Positions 33,304 to 41,836 of a DNA stretch of 64,000 bases are shown here, in pieces. Within the stretch, counting starts at the first letter, position 1. Each line of letters begins with the position of its first letter. Position numbers and translations under genes: made by a program. The DNA is from Micromonospora zingiberis (GTDB taxonomy: Bacteria > Actinomycetota > Actinomycetes > Mycobacteriales > Micromonosporaceae): positions 186,001-250,000 of the forward strand of contig NZ_SJJR01000001.1 in assembly GCF_004331455.1 (NCBI RefSeq), read 5' to 3'. The notes below the pieces were generated by a model. The model had not been told where the DNA came from. It made no database searches and was given only the letters and a program-made list of their open reading frames with translations.

Positions 33304-33351
33304 CGACGACGGCGCCCCCAGGAGAAGGATCTCCGAGGGGCGCCGTCGTCG
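33304..33351. terminator. Strong bidirectional terminator after rbpA
   Basis: CGACGACGGCGCCCC (33304-33318) and GGGGCGCCGTCGTCG (33337-33351) are perfect 15-bp arms with an 18-base loop, followed by GTTGTT on the plus strand. It lies six bases after the rbpA stop. Confidence 0.8.
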
Positions 33352-33356
33352 TTGTT

Positions 33357-33432
33357 CTGTCTCGCGGATCTTGGTTCGAGACGGCCCTCACGGGGGCTCC
33401 GTACCAAGATCCGCGGAAGATCCGCGAGACAG
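33357..33432. repeat. Long inverted repeat with an 11-bp duplication in one arm
   Basis: The left arm CTGTCTCGCGGATCTTGGT (33357-33375) is matched on the right by ACCAAGATCCGCG (33403-33415) and then AGACAG (33427-33432), but 11 extra bases (GAAGATCCGCG, 33416-33426) repeat part of the arm. It sits directly after the rbpA terminator and just before the fxsA stop. It may be the fxsA terminator or a decayed palindromic element. Confidence 0.55.
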
Positions 33433-33435
33433 GAC

Positions 33436-33990
33436 CTAGCGGGGTTCCACGATCTCGCCTTCGATGGCTCGGCCGTCGTCCGCCAGCGGCGGACCGGCCG
33501 GCTGCTGCTGGCCGGCGGGGCCCGCCGGCTCGGGACGGGGGGCGTCGGCCGGCTGTTGCGACGCACCCCGGTACACCCGCACCCGGCGCGGCCCGAACAG
33601 GTCACCGGCGGCCATCGACGACACCCGGCGCTCGGTGGCCCGCTGCATCCCGCCGCGCGCCAGTGCGCGCACCGGCGGCACCAGCAGCACCAACCCCACC
33701 AGGCCACTGACCAGGCCGGGGGTCGCCAGCAGCAGCGCACCGAGCAGACCCACCAGCCCGTCGGTGACCTGCGCGCCCGGTGGCCGGCCGGACTGCGCGG
33801 CGTCCCGGAACCCCCGCCAGGCGCGGATCCCCTCACGCCGCAGCAGCACCATGCCGAGCAGGGAGGCCGCGAACACCATCAGTGTCGCCGCGCCGAAGCC
33901 GATCGCCCGGCCCACCAGCACGAACACGGCCAGCTCGACGACCACGGAAACCAGCAGGGCTAACGGCACGAACCGTAGTGACCGGCGCAT
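33436..33990 (-). CDS. fxsA: FxsA family membrane protein
   Basis: A 184-aa cytoplasmic-membrane protein. Hydrophobic segments lie at about residues 7-28, 31-50 and 76-106. The FxsA core includes VVELAVFVLVGRAIG and DGLVGLLGALLLATPGLVS. In E. coli FxsA counters F-plasmid exclusion of phage T7; its normal role is unclear. The C-terminal tail (about 140-184) is proline/glutamine-rich and soluble. It is the last of four same-strand genes (HxlR, lnt, ppm, fxsA), though a 90-base gap separates it from ppm. Confidence 0.85.
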   Translation of the reverse strand: MRRSLRFVPLALLVSVVVELAVFVLVGRAIGFGAATLMVFAASLLGMVLLRREGIRAWRGFRDAAQSGRPPGAQVTDGLVGLLGALLLATPGLVSGLVGLVLLVPPVRALARGGMQRATERRVSSMAAGDLFGPRRVRVYRGASQQPADAPRPEPAGPAGQQQPAGPPLADDGRAIEGEIVEPR

Positions 33991-34080
33991 ATCACCCCAT
34001 CCGCCGCATGGCGTGTCATCGTACGCGGCTGGCCGATATGGCGCAGCCGTCTGCGTACCTCCAGCATGACACGACCCGGC

Positions 34081-34890
34081 TCACGGCCACCGCGCCTGCC
34101 CCGCCGTGGCCGCCCGCCACCCGCGGCGCACCGCCGAACGCCGGTCCTGGACCGCCCAGCCGGTGATCCGCCACAGCGCCTCGGCCACGATCAACGGGCT
34201 CATCTTGCTGTCACCACGTTCCCGTTCCGCGAACGTGATCGGCACCTCCACGATCCGGGCACCAGCCCGATGCGCCAACCGGGACAACTCCACCTGGAAC
34301 GAGTAGCCCTGCGAGCACACCGAGTCCAGGTCCAGCATGTCCAGCACCCTCGACCGGTAGACCCGGTAGCCGCCGGTGGCGTCGGCGACCGGCATACCCA
34401 ACGCCAGCCGCGCGTACAGGTTGCCGCAGCGCGACAGCAGCAGCCGCCGCAGCGGCCAGTTGACCACCCGGGCGCCGCGCGTCCACCGCGATCCGATCAC
34501 CACGTCGGCGTCGGCGGCGGCGGCCAGCAGGGCGGGCAGGTCCTCCGGGGCGTGCGAACCGTCGGCGTCCATCTCCACCACCGCGTCGAAGCCCCGCCGC
34601 CGGGCCCACGCGAACCCGGCCAGGTAGGCCGCGCCGAGGCCCTGCTTGCCCTGCCGGTGCAGCACGTGGATCCGCCCGTCGGCGCGGGCCAGGTCCTCGG
34701 CGATGCCGCCGGTGCCGTCGGGGCTGTTGTCGTCGGCGACCAGCACCTCCACCTGCGGCGCGGCCCGCCGCACCCGCGTCACGATCGTCGAGACGTTGTC
34801 GGCCTCGTTGTAGGTGGGGATGACCACCAGTACCCGGCCCACCCCCGGTACCCCGGTCACCGCCGGGCGGATGTCGGTTTCCTGCACCAC
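34081..34890 (-). CDS. ppm: Polyprenol monophosphomannose synthase (GT2)
   Basis: A 269-aa family 2 glycosyltransferase that makes polyprenyl-phosphate-mannose from GDP-mannose on the inner membrane face, supplying lipoglycan and protein mannosylation. The GT-A motifs are VVIPTYNEADN near residue 22, DDNSPDGT, and the metal-binding MDADGSHAPEDLP; ERERGDSKMS is a further family signature. No C-terminal membrane domain is present, as in actinobacterial Ppm catalytic domains. It lies 29 bases downstream of lnt; in Mycobacterium tuberculosis the two activities are fused in Ppm1. The GT39 enzyme at 6785 is a potential user of its product. Confidence 0.88.
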   Translation of the reverse strand: MVQETDIRPAVTGVPGVGRVLVVIPTYNEADNVSTIVTRVRRAAPQVEVLVADDNSPDGTGGIAEDLARADGRIHVLHRQGKQGLGAAYLAGFAWARRRGFDAVVEMDADGSHAPEDLPALLAAAADADVVIGSRWTRGARVVNWPLRRLLLSRCGNLYARLALGMPVADATGGYRVYRSRVLDMLDLDSVCSQGYSFQVELSRLAHRAGARIVEVPITFAERERGDSKMSPLIVAEALWRITGWAVQDRRSAVRRGWRAATAGQARWP

Positions 34891-34919
34891 CGCTGCCTCC
34901 CTCGTACCGGCCCGCGGGT

Positions 34920-36557
34920 CTAGTCGGGCCGGTCGCCCGTCCGGCGCCGCAGCACGGCCGCGCCGGCCAGCGCGGCCACGGCCAGCCCGGCCAGCAGCAC
35001 CTCCGGCAGCATGCCGAGCCGGGTCGCCAGCGTGCGTCCCTCGGTCAGGCGCAGCTGCCGTACCACGACCGCGCGGGTGTTGAACCCGGTCGCATCGCTT
35101 ACCCGCCCGTCGGGGTCGACGAACCCGGACACACCGACCGTGGAGGCCATCAACGCGGGCCGGCCGTGCTCGACGGCCCGCAACCGCACCATGGCCAGCT
35201 GCTGGCGGGCCTCGGCGACGTCGAAGGTGGCGTTGTTGGTCTGCACCACCAGCAGTTGCGCCCCACCGATCACCGTGTCGCGGACCAACCCGTCGTAGGC
35301 GACCTCGAAACAGATCACGTCGCCGAGCACCGCCGCCGGGGTACGCACCACCCCCGGCTCGGTGCCGGCGACGAAGTCGGCGCGTACCCGGTCGACCTGC
35401 TTGCTCACCATCCGGGCGATGTTGCGCAGTGGCACGTACTCCGCGAACGGCACCGGATGACGTTTGATGTACAGCTGCTCCAGGTCCGGTCCGCTACCCG
35501 GACGCCACAGCAGCCCCGCGTTGCGCACCTGCCCCTGGCCGGGCCCGGCGAGCACCGCACCGACCAGGATCGGTACGCCGATGGCGTCCGCGGCGGCCGA
35601 GATCCGGGCCCCGGCGGCCGGGTTGCGCAGCGGGTCGATGTCGCTGGCGTTCTCCGGCCACACCACCAGGTCGGGTTGCTCCCGCCGGCCGGCGGTGACC
35701 TCGCCGGCCAGTTCGATCGTCGCGTTGACGTGGTTGTCGAGCACCGCCTGCCGTTGGGCGTTGAAGTCCAGTCCCAGCCGGGGCACGTTGCCCTGCACGA
35801 TGGCCACCGTCACGCTGGCACCGGAGCCGGGCGCCGCCAGCGGCACCATCAACCCACCGGTGAACAGCAGGACGACGGCCGCGCCGGCGCCGGCGGCCGG
35901 CACCCACCACCGGGGCTCGGTGCCCTGACGTCGGGCCCGGGCCAGCCACCACACCCCGGCGACGAGCAGCCCGCCGGCCAGCGCCACCGCGAACGTCACC
36001 AGCGGGGCACCGCCGACGGCGGCCAACCGCAGCAACGGCGAGCCGTCCTGACCGAACGCGAGCCGCCCCCACGGGAACCCGCCGAACGGGGTCCGGTCGC
36101 GCAGCGCCTCCTGCCCGACCCACAGCACGCCGGTCAGCGCCGGCCAGGCCACCGGGAAACGGTCGGCCAACGGTGACACCCATGCCGTGGCCAACCCCAA
36201 CAACGCCAGGTAGCCGGCCTGCAACAACGACAGCAGCACCCACGGCAGGTAACCGGTGTGCAGGTTCGTCCACGCCAGCAACGGCGCGAACAGGGCCAGA
36301 CCGGTCAGGAACCCCAGACCGGCACCGGCCCGCAACCGCCGCCGGTGCGTCGCCGCCGCCAGCAGGGCCACGCCCACCGGGGCCAGCGGCCACCACCCGT
36401 ACGGCGGGAAGGCCAGTAGCAGTGCCAACCCGGCGGTCACCGCCATGGCCACGGCCGCCGGCAGGCGCACCGGGCGCCGGCTCGGCGCGTGGTGGTGCGG
36501 CGGGGTGGCCGTGTGGCCGGGTTCCACGGTCGTCACGGGCGAATCGGGCGCGGTCAC
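34920..36557 (-). CDS. lnt: Apolipoprotein N-acyltransferase
   Basis: A 545-aa membrane enzyme that N-acylates the lipid-modified cysteine of lipoproteins. About six N-terminal helices (residues about 35-215) and one C-terminal helix flank a nitrilase-fold domain. The catalytic triad is visible: Glu in VVWPENASD, Lys in YIKRHPVPFAEYVPL, and Cys in DVICFEVAYDG. It starts at GTG 36557, overlapping the HxlR regulator stop by four bases. The lipoproteins encoded here, such as the one at 15700, are plausible substrates. Confidence 0.92.
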   Translation of the reverse strand: MTAPDSPVTTVEPGHTATPPHHHAPSRRPVRLPAAVAMAVTAGLALLLAFPPYGWWPLAPVGVALLAAATHRRRLRAGAGLGFLTGLALFAPLLAWTNLHTGYLPWVLLSLLQAGYLALLGLATAWVSPLADRFPVAWPALTGVLWVGQEALRDRTPFGGFPWGRLAFGQDGSPLLRLAAVGGAPLVTFAVALAGGLLVAGVWWLARARRQGTEPRWWVPAAGAGAAVVLLFTGGLMVPLAAPGSGASVTVAIVQGNVPRLGLDFNAQRQAVLDNHVNATIELAGEVTAGRREQPDLVVWPENASDIDPLRNPAAGARISAAADAIGVPILVGAVLAGPGQGQVRNAGLLWRPGSGPDLEQLYIKRHPVPFAEYVPLRNIARMVSKQVDRVRADFVAGTEPGVVRTPAAVLGDVICFEVAYDGLVRDTVIGGAQLLVVQTNNATFDVAEARQQLAMVRLRAVEHGRPALMASTVGVSGFVDPDGRVSDATGFNTRAVVVRQLRLTEGRTLATRLGMLPEVLLAGLAVAALAGAAVLRRRTGDRPD

Positions 36558-37237
36558 GCGCCGAAGGCTACCCGGCCGGAGGTGGCGTCCGTGTCGCCGC
36601 CCGCAGGGCGGGTGAAGCTGCCCAGGAAGCGATGGGCGGCCATCCGGTCGCCGGTGATCCGCAGTGCCCCGGCGGCCTCGGCGTCGGCCGGTGCCCGCCC
36701 GCCGAACACCACCTCGGGCAGGGTGTCGACGTCGACGTCGATGACCGTCGGGCAGGGGCCGTCGGTGTCCCGGCTGACGGTCAGCCCGGCGGGTGCGACC
36801 TCGGCGACGAACCGGTCCACGCCGACGGTCAACCCGACCCGGGTGCGCAGCCCGGCCGCCCGGTGCGGGTCGTACATGGTGCGCAGGGCGAGCATCAGCG
36901 CGTCGGCGCTCAACCCGCCGACGGCCGGTTCGGGCTGCCGGCTGCCCCAGCGGCCCAACGCCAGCAACACCTCGTCGAGCTGGTGACCCCGGTCGGTCAG
37001 CTGGTAGACCCGGGCACTGACCGGCGGGCCGAGGCTACGCCGGACGAGCAGCCCGGCGGCCTCCAGGTCACGCAGCCGCTGCGCGAGCACGTTCTGACTG
37101 ATGCCGGGCAGGCCACGGGTGAGGTCGGCGTAGCGTTTCGGGCCCAGCAGCAACTCCCGGACGACCAGCAGCGCCCACCGTTCACCGATCACCGTCAGTG
37201 CCCGGGCCACACCGCACCGGTCGTCGTAGGGCCTCAC
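36554..37237 (-). CDS. HxlR family regulator with SCP2-like C-terminal domain
   Basis: A 227-aa regulator. The winged helix (about residues 1-105) has the early family cysteine Cys8 in YDDRCGVA and the helix GISQNVLAQRLRDLEAAGLL. In related HypR/HxlR proteins this cysteine senses electrophiles. Residues about 115-227 form an added SCP2-like lipid-binding-type domain, seen in some actinobacterial HxlR proteins. A perfect inverted repeat lies between it and the divergent flavin-fold gene. Its stop overlaps the lnt start, so lnt expression may be tied to this regulator (inference). Confidence 0.85.
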   Translation of the reverse strand: MRPYDDRCGVARALTVIGERWALLVVRELLLGPKRYADLTRGLPGISQNVLAQRLRDLEAAGLLVRRSLGPPVSARVYQLTDRGHQLDEVLLALGRWGSRQPEPAVGGLSADALMLALRTMYDPHRAAGLRTRVGLTVGVDRFVAEVAPAGLTVSRDTDGPCPTVIDVDVDTLPEVVFGGRAPADAEAAGALRITGDRMAAHRFLGSFTRPAGGDTDATSGRVAFGA

Positions 37238-37281
37238 CCGCCCAGCCTAGCCGGTGTGATGCTTGCCACCCCGCAGCGGCT

Positions 37282-37298
37282 ACTCCTAGGTTAGGAGT
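37282..37298. promoter_or_regulatory. Candidate HxlR operator
   Basis: ACTCCTA-GGT-TAGGAGT, a perfect 7-bp inverted repeat, lies in the 83-bp gap between the divergent HxlR and PNPOx-like genes, 23 bases before the latter's start. Position and symmetry fit dual control by the HxlR protein. Confidence 0.65.
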
Positions 37299-37320
37299 GA
37301 TCGCTACGGAGGGAGACGCC

Positions 37321-37836
37321 GTGGACAGCGGCACCGACGCCACCCTGCCCCAGGGTGACCCACGCCTGCTCGACCATCCGGTGGCCCGTCAACTACTGGC
37401 CTCCACCGAACTCGCCCGGGTCGCCTACGTGGCCCCCGACGGCACGCCCCGGGTGTTGCCGATGATGTTCCACGCCACCGACGACGAGGTGGTCTTCTGC
37501 ACCTTCGGGGGTGCCCGCAAGATCGCCCACCTGCGGGCCCGACCCCAGGTCGCCGTCACCATCGACGCGGCCGGTCCACCGCCGCTGGTACTGCTGCTCC
37601 GCGGCCCGGTGACCGTCACCGACGTCGACGGCATCGCGCCGGAGTACCTGGCCGCACACCACCGCTACGGCGGCGAGCAGGCCGTCGCGGCGATCCGCGC
37701 CGAACTCGACGGCCCCGGCCTGGTGATGGCCCGCATCGCACTGCGCCCCACCTGGGTCGGGGTGCTGGATTTCGTCACCCGTTTCCCGCGCGGCATCACC
37801 ACCGCCGAGGACTTCGCCCGCATCGGCCGCGACTGA
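37321..37836 (+). CDS. Pyridoxamine 5'-phosphate oxidase-like flavin protein
   Basis: A 171-aa single-domain split-barrel protein that probably binds FMN or F420. The family pattern is seen in LARVAYVAPDGTPRVLPM, EVVFCTFGGARKIAHLRARP and QVAVTIDA. It starts at GTG 37321 with GGAGGGAG about seven bases upstream; in-frame sequence further left would read through the operator. It is divergent from the HxlR gene. Paired with an electrophile-type regulator, it may detoxify quinones or similar compounds; the substrate cannot be read. Confidence 0.82.
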   Translation: MDSGTDATLPQGDPRLLDHPVARQLLASTELARVAYVAPDGTPRVLPMMFHATDDEVVFCTFGGARKIAHLRARPQVAVTIDAAGPPPLVLLLRGPVTVTDVDGIAPEYLAAHHRYGGEQAVAAIRAELDGPGLVMARIALRPTWVGVLDFVTRFPRGITTAEDFARIGRD

Positions 37837-37845
37837 CCGGCCCAC

Positions 37846-39426
37846 TCACCGCCGACGGGCCAGCAACACCGCGTCGTGCACGACGGCGTCGTGCCCCTGC
37901 GGGTCCACGATCGTGCGCGGCCGGGCCTGAGCCACCAACACCTCGAAGTGCTCCGGATCCAACTGGTCGGCGACCTGCTCGGCGGTGAACATCATCTCCG
38001 GGAAGTGCATGCGATGCGCCGTCGAATGCAAATCCCACGGGTGATGCCCGACGATCAGCAGCCGCCCACCCGGGGCCACCGCGGCGGCCAGCCGCGCGTA
38101 CAGCTCCCGCCGTGGCTGCGGCGGCAACTGCATGAACTGCGCCGACACCAGGTCGTACGCCGCCTCGTCCAGCCCGGACCGCAGCAGGTCGGCGTGGACC
38201 CACTCGATGCGCTCGGCGACCTGCCCACCGGCGGCCCGGGCGTGCTCGGCGGCCCGCCCCAACGCGGTCGCCGAGATGTCCACGCCGGTGACCCGCCAGC
38301 CCTGTTCGGCCAGCCACACCGCGTCGGCCCCCTCACCACTGCCCACATCCAGGGCCCGACCCGGCGTCAACCCGGCCACCTCGGCCACCAACTGCGGGTT
38401 GGGTCGCCCGCTCCACACCGCCGGCCGGGCCTGGTAGCGCTGCTCCCACGCGGCCTCGGTGAACATCTCCTCCCGCTGGCGCCGATGCCGCGCCACCGCC
38501 TCCCGGGTGTCCTCCTCGACCAGCTCCGCGTTGATCGCCGCCCCGGCCATCATCCCGGCCCCGGCCGCCCGGATCACCTGCGCGGACACGTCCGCGACGT
38601 TGCCGGCCACCCACACCCCCGGCACCGAGGTGGCACCCGACGCCTCGGCCGGCACCTGCCGACCGACCACGTGACCGAGCATCTCCACGTCCACCGGCGC
38701 CAACCCCAACGACTCCAGCAACGCCGACCGCGCGGTCATCTGGGCGGCCACCACCAGCACGTCGAGAGCGACGTGCTGACCCGAGGCCAGCCGCACACCG
38801 GTCAGCCGGTCGGCCTCGACGGTCAACCCGACGACCGGACCGGGCACCACGGCCACCTCCCGGGCGGCCAGCCGCTCGGCCTCCTCGGGGTCGGGTTCCG
38901 ACTCCTGGTGCGGCAGAAGCACCACCTCGGCGCTCCACTGCCGCCACAGCCGGGCCTGGTGCGCGGCGAGCGGGCCGGTGGCCAGCACCCCGATCCGCCG
39001 GTCGCGCGCCTCCCACCCGTGACAGTACGGGCAGTGCAGCACGTCACGGCCCCACCGCTGGGTCAACCCGGGCACCGGCGGCAGCTCGTCGACCAGGCCG
39101 GTGGTGACCAGCAGCCGCCGCGCCCGCACGCCCCGCCGGCCGTCGACGGTGAGCACGAACCCGTCGCCGTCGCGGTCGACGGCATCGACCCGCCCGGCGA
39201 CGATCCGCCCGCCGTAGCCGGTCACCTCGTCCCGGCCCACCGCCATCAGCTGCCCCGGCGGCGTCCCCTCCCGCCCGAGGTAGTTGTGCACCCCGGCCGC
39301 CGGGGCGTTACGCGGCTCACCGGCGTCCACCACCAGCACCGAGCGACGCGCCCGGGCCAGCGTCGCCGCCCCGGCCAGGCCGGCGGCCCCGCCACCGACC
39401 ACCACCACGTCGTACCTGTCGTCCAT
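37846..39426 (-). CDS. Fusion of thioredoxin-reductase-like oxidoreductase and SAM methyltransferase
   Basis: A 526-aa two-enzyme protein. Residues about 5-300 are an FAD/NAD(P) oxidoreductase: VVVVGGGAAGLAGA for FAD, redox-active CPYCHGWE, and AGNVADVSAQVIRAAGAG near the end. Residues about 330-526 are a class I methyltransferase with motif I ALDVGSGEGADAVWLA, then VTGVDIS. This bifunctional architecture recurs in actinobacteria, but its substrate is not known to me. ATG 39426 is favoured by GAGGGAG upstream. It is divergent from an XRE-cupin regulator across 71 bases and converges with the flavin-fold gene. Confidence 0.85.
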   Translation of the reverse strand: MDDRYDVVVVGGGAAGLAGAATLARARRSVLVVDAGEPRNAPAAGVHNYLGREGTPPGQLMAVGRDEVTGYGGRIVAGRVDAVDRDGDGFVLTVDGRRGVRARRLLVTTGLVDELPPVPGLTQRWGRDVLHCPYCHGWEARDRRIGVLATGPLAAHQARLWRQWSAEVVLLPHQESEPDPEEAERLAAREVAVVPGPVVGLTVEADRLTGVRLASGQHVALDVLVVAAQMTARSALLESLGLAPVDVEMLGHVVGRQVPAEASGATSVPGVWVAGNVADVSAQVIRAAGAGMMAGAAINAELVEEDTREAVARHRRQREEMFTEAAWEQRYQARPAVWSGRPNPQLVAEVAGLTPGRALDVGSGEGADAVWLAEQGWRVTGVDISATALGRAAEHARAAGGQVAERIEWVHADLLRSGLDEAAYDLVSAQFMQLPPQPRRELYARLAAAVAPGGRLLIVGHHPWDLHSTAHRMHFPEMMFTAEQVADQLDPEHFEVLVAQARPRTIVDPQGHDAVVHDAVLLARRR

Positions 39427-39497
39427 GTCCACTCCCTCGTCGGTTCCGCGCCCCACCATCCACCCGACAGGCTGAAACGACAAGTATTGTTGCTGCT

Positions 39498-40079
39498 ATG
39501 GCAAACGACGAGGTGGCGGTGCTGGCGGCGGTGGGACCCCGACTGAGGGCGCTGCGCAAGCAACGCGGCACCACACTGAGCGAACTCGCCGACACCACCG
39601 GCATCTCGGTGAGCACCCTGTCCCGACTCGAATCGGGACACCGCCGCCCCACCCTGGAACTGCTGCTGCCACTGGCCCGCGCCCACCAGGTGCCGCTGGA
39701 CGAACTGGTCGGCGCCCCGGCCGTCGGCGACCCCCGGGTACGACCCCGCGCCATCGTCCGGCACGGCATGACGTTCCTGCCGCTGACCCGCCGTCCCGGC
39801 GGGCTACAGGCGTTCAAACAGATCCTGCCCCCGTACACCCCCGCCGACCCGCAACCACAGTCCCACGAGGGCTACGAATGGCTCTACGTACTCTCCGGCC
39901 GGCTGCGCCTACGACTCGGCGACCACGACCTGATTCTCGAACCGGGCGAGGTGGCCGAGTTCGACACCCGGACCCCGCACTGCGTCACCAACCCCGGGCC
40001 GGAACCCACCGAGGTACTCAACCTGTTCGGCCCGCAGGGTGAACGGCTGCACGTACGCGCCCGCCCCGCCACCAACTGA
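39498..40079 (+). CDS. XRE family regulator with C-terminal cupin
   Basis: A 193-aa regulator. The N-terminal helix-turn-helix (about residues 11-70) includes TTLSELADTTGISVSTLSRL; the cupin barrel (about 105-185) includes HEGYEWLYVLSGRLRLRL and EPGEVAEFDTRTPH. Such proteins sense small ligands and control neighbouring oxidoreductase genes. Its start is 71 bases from the divergent fusion gene, with ACAA-GTA-TTGT at 39480-39490 as a possible half-palindromic site. A terminator follows 23 bases after its stop. Confidence 0.87.
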   Translation: MANDEVAVLAAVGPRLRALRKQRGTTLSELADTTGISVSTLSRLESGHRRPTLELLLPLARAHQVPLDELVGAPAVGDPRVRPRAIVRHGMTFLPLTRRPGGLQAFKQILPPYTPADPQPQSHEGYEWLYVLSGRLRLRLGDHDLILEPGEVAEFDTRTPHCVTNPGPEPTEVLNLFGPQGERLHVRARPATN

Positions 40080-40102
40080 ACGACCGTACCCACCACACCA
40101 AG

Positions 40103-40130
40103 TCGGGGCGCGGCTCACGCCGCGCCCCGA
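40103..40130 (+). terminator. Terminator after XRE-cupin gene
   Basis: TCGGGGCGCGG (40103-40113) and CCGCGCCCCGA (40120-40130) form an 11-bp perfect stem with a six-base loop. Confidence 0.75.
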
Positions 40131-40139
40131 TGCTCCCAG

Positions 40140-40504
40140 GCCCCTTCCCGGCCGGTGGGGCGAGAATGGGGCACGACGACCTTCGGACCGACCGGACGGC
40201 GACTGGCTGCCCCCGTCGGGCCGTTGTCTACTGGCCGTGCACCTCACCCTGCCCATACACCGGTAACCGCGGCCGGTTCGCGCCGCCCCGCCGACCCCCG
40301 CCCGCTGGACCTGGCCGCCGCGACATCGTGTCGCTCGGCCAGCGGACGAAGGGACGAAGCGAACAACAGCCGCTTCCCGTGGTAGGACTCAAAGACGGTA
40401 CGTGGCCCACCCCCGCCCTTGTCAACCCACCACCGACGAGTCGTCGCCGCACCCCGGCGTGTCGCAGCGGCAGCCACCCACCGCACCCGCACCGACACAC
40501 CCCG
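40140..40504. other. Gene-free convergent gap with structured sequence
   Basis: About 365 bases between two convergent genes hold no convincing ORF. Nested repeats are visible: CTGGCC (40311-40316) pairs with GGCCAG (40337-40342) around GCGACA-N3-TGTCGC (40320-40334), and an outer CCGCTGG/CCAGCGG (40302-40308, 40339-40345) competes with it. GGACGAAG occurs twice in tandem (40344-40359). On the minus strand TTGACA followed 19 bases later by TACCGT could be a promoter. I looked for a cobalamin riboswitch because of the B12 genes beside it and did not find one. An unrecognised small RNA is possible. Confidence 0.35.
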
Positions 40505-41836
40505 TCAGCCCAGCAGTGGACGCAGCAATCCCCGCGCCGCCACCGGATGGTCCCCCACCAGCAGCCCCGCCGCGGCCAACACGTAGTCGGTGTCCACCAC
40601 CGACCGCGCCGCCCGGGGCAACGCCCACCCACCGGCATGATCGGTCAACACCGCGTCCAACACACCGGTCCCGTCGTTGTCCGGGGCGTGCCGCAGCACC
40701 CCACCCGACCCGACCAGCAACCGCACGTCCCGCAGATCCCGCCCGGACCGCTCCCCGGTACCGACCCCACGGGCATGCCGACGCAACGCCACCGTCGCCG
40801 CCAACGCCGCGATCCGCGCGTCGACCGCCCGCCCCGCACCGTCAGCGGGCAACCACCCCGGATCGGCGGCCCGCAGCGCCGCCGCCACCACCAACTCGAC
40901 CCGCTCCGCCTCCCCCACCAGCCGCTCCTCGACCGCGGCCCGCACCACCCCGGGAGCACTCCACCGCATCCCCAGATCACCCTCGACCGTCCGGGCCCGC
41001 CACAACGAACCGGCCACCTCCCGGCCCGGCCCGCTGGCCCGCTCGTCCGGCGTCAACACCGAATACACGTCCGTGGTGGCCCCACCCACATCCACCACCA
41101 CCAGGTCACCACCGGCGACCTCGGCCAACGCCTCCACCCCGGTCAACACCGCGTCCGGCGTCGCCGCCCGCACCAACCCGGCGAACCGACCACCCCGCGA
41201 CAACCGTTTACCACCGATGACGTGCCGCAGGAACACCTGCCGGATCGCCTCCCGCGCCGACAACGGCGCCAACACCCCGATCCGGGGCAGCACATTGTCG
41301 GCCACCGTCACCGGCACCCCCGCCGACACCAGCAGCGCACGCAACTCGTCGCGGACGTCGACATTGCCCGCCAACACCACCGGCACCCGGAAACGGGCCC
41401 GCGCCAACCGGGTCGCGTTGTGCGTCAACGTCTCGGCGTCCCCACCGTCGGTACCACCGACCAGCAGCACCACGTCCGGGCGGGCCGCCCGCAACGCCGT
41501 CAACTCGACCCGACCAAGCCGACCGGCGGCCACATGCACCACGTCCGCACCCGCCGACAAACCGACCCGCCGACCCGCCTGCGCGGTCACCAGCGGCTCG
41601 TAACCCACCACCGCCAACCGCAGCCCACCCCCGGCCGACGAACACACGAACCAGGGCACGTCCCGCGCCCCCAGACCCGCCACCGCCGCACCGACCGCCG
41701 CATCCAACCCATGCAACACGTCAGTGTCCACCGACGTACGCGCCGACGCCGCCGCGACCAGACCACCACCGTCCAGATCGACCACCGCGACCTTCGTGAA
41801 CGTCGAACCGACGTCGGCGCAGACCGCGACGCTCAC
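40505..41836 (-). CDS. MutL-like reactivase for the B12 aminomutase
   Basis: A 443-aa ASKHA-fold ATPase of the glutamate-mutase MutL/GlmL family. ADVGSTFTKVAVVDL is the first phosphate loop, VVDVGGATTDVYS the second, and GGTDGGDAETLTHNA is a family block. It probably exchanges damaged cobalamin or repairs the adjacent lysine 5,6-aminomutase. GTG 41836 gives a 4-base overlap with kal; a longer frame upstream would overlap kal entirely. It is last in an overlapping lysine-degradation operon. Confidence 0.82.
   Translation of the reverse strand: MSVAVCADVGSTFTKVAVVDLDGGGLVAAASARTSVDTDVLHGLDAAVGAAVAGLGARDVPWFVCSSAGGGLRLAVVGYEPLVTAQAGRRVGLSAGADVVHVAAGRLGRVELTALRAARPDVVLLVGGTDGGDAETLTHNATRLARARFRVPVVLAGNVDVRDELRALLVSAGVPVTVADNVLPRIGVLAPLSAREAIRQVFLRHVIGGKRLSRGGRFAGLVRAATPDAVLTGVEALAEVAGGDLVVVDVGGATTDVYSVLTPDERASGPGREVAGSLWRARTVEGDLGMRWSAPGVVRAAVEERLVGEAERVELVVAAALRAADPGWLPADGAGRAVDARIAALAATVALRRHARGVGTGERSGRDLRDVRLLVGSGGVLRHAPDNDGTGVLDAVLTDHAGGWALPRAARSVVDTDYVLAAAGLLVGDHPVAARGLLRPLLG

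Noticed and set aside
40080..40504. Cobalamin riboswitch next to the B12-dependent operon
   Set aside because: The conserved B12-box and core stems were not found, and the region is downstream, not upstream, of the operon.
40402..41220. Proline-rich plus-strand frame of 272 codons
   Set aside because: It is antisense to the MutL-like gene for most of its length and is low-complexity Pro/Arg/Thr sequence.
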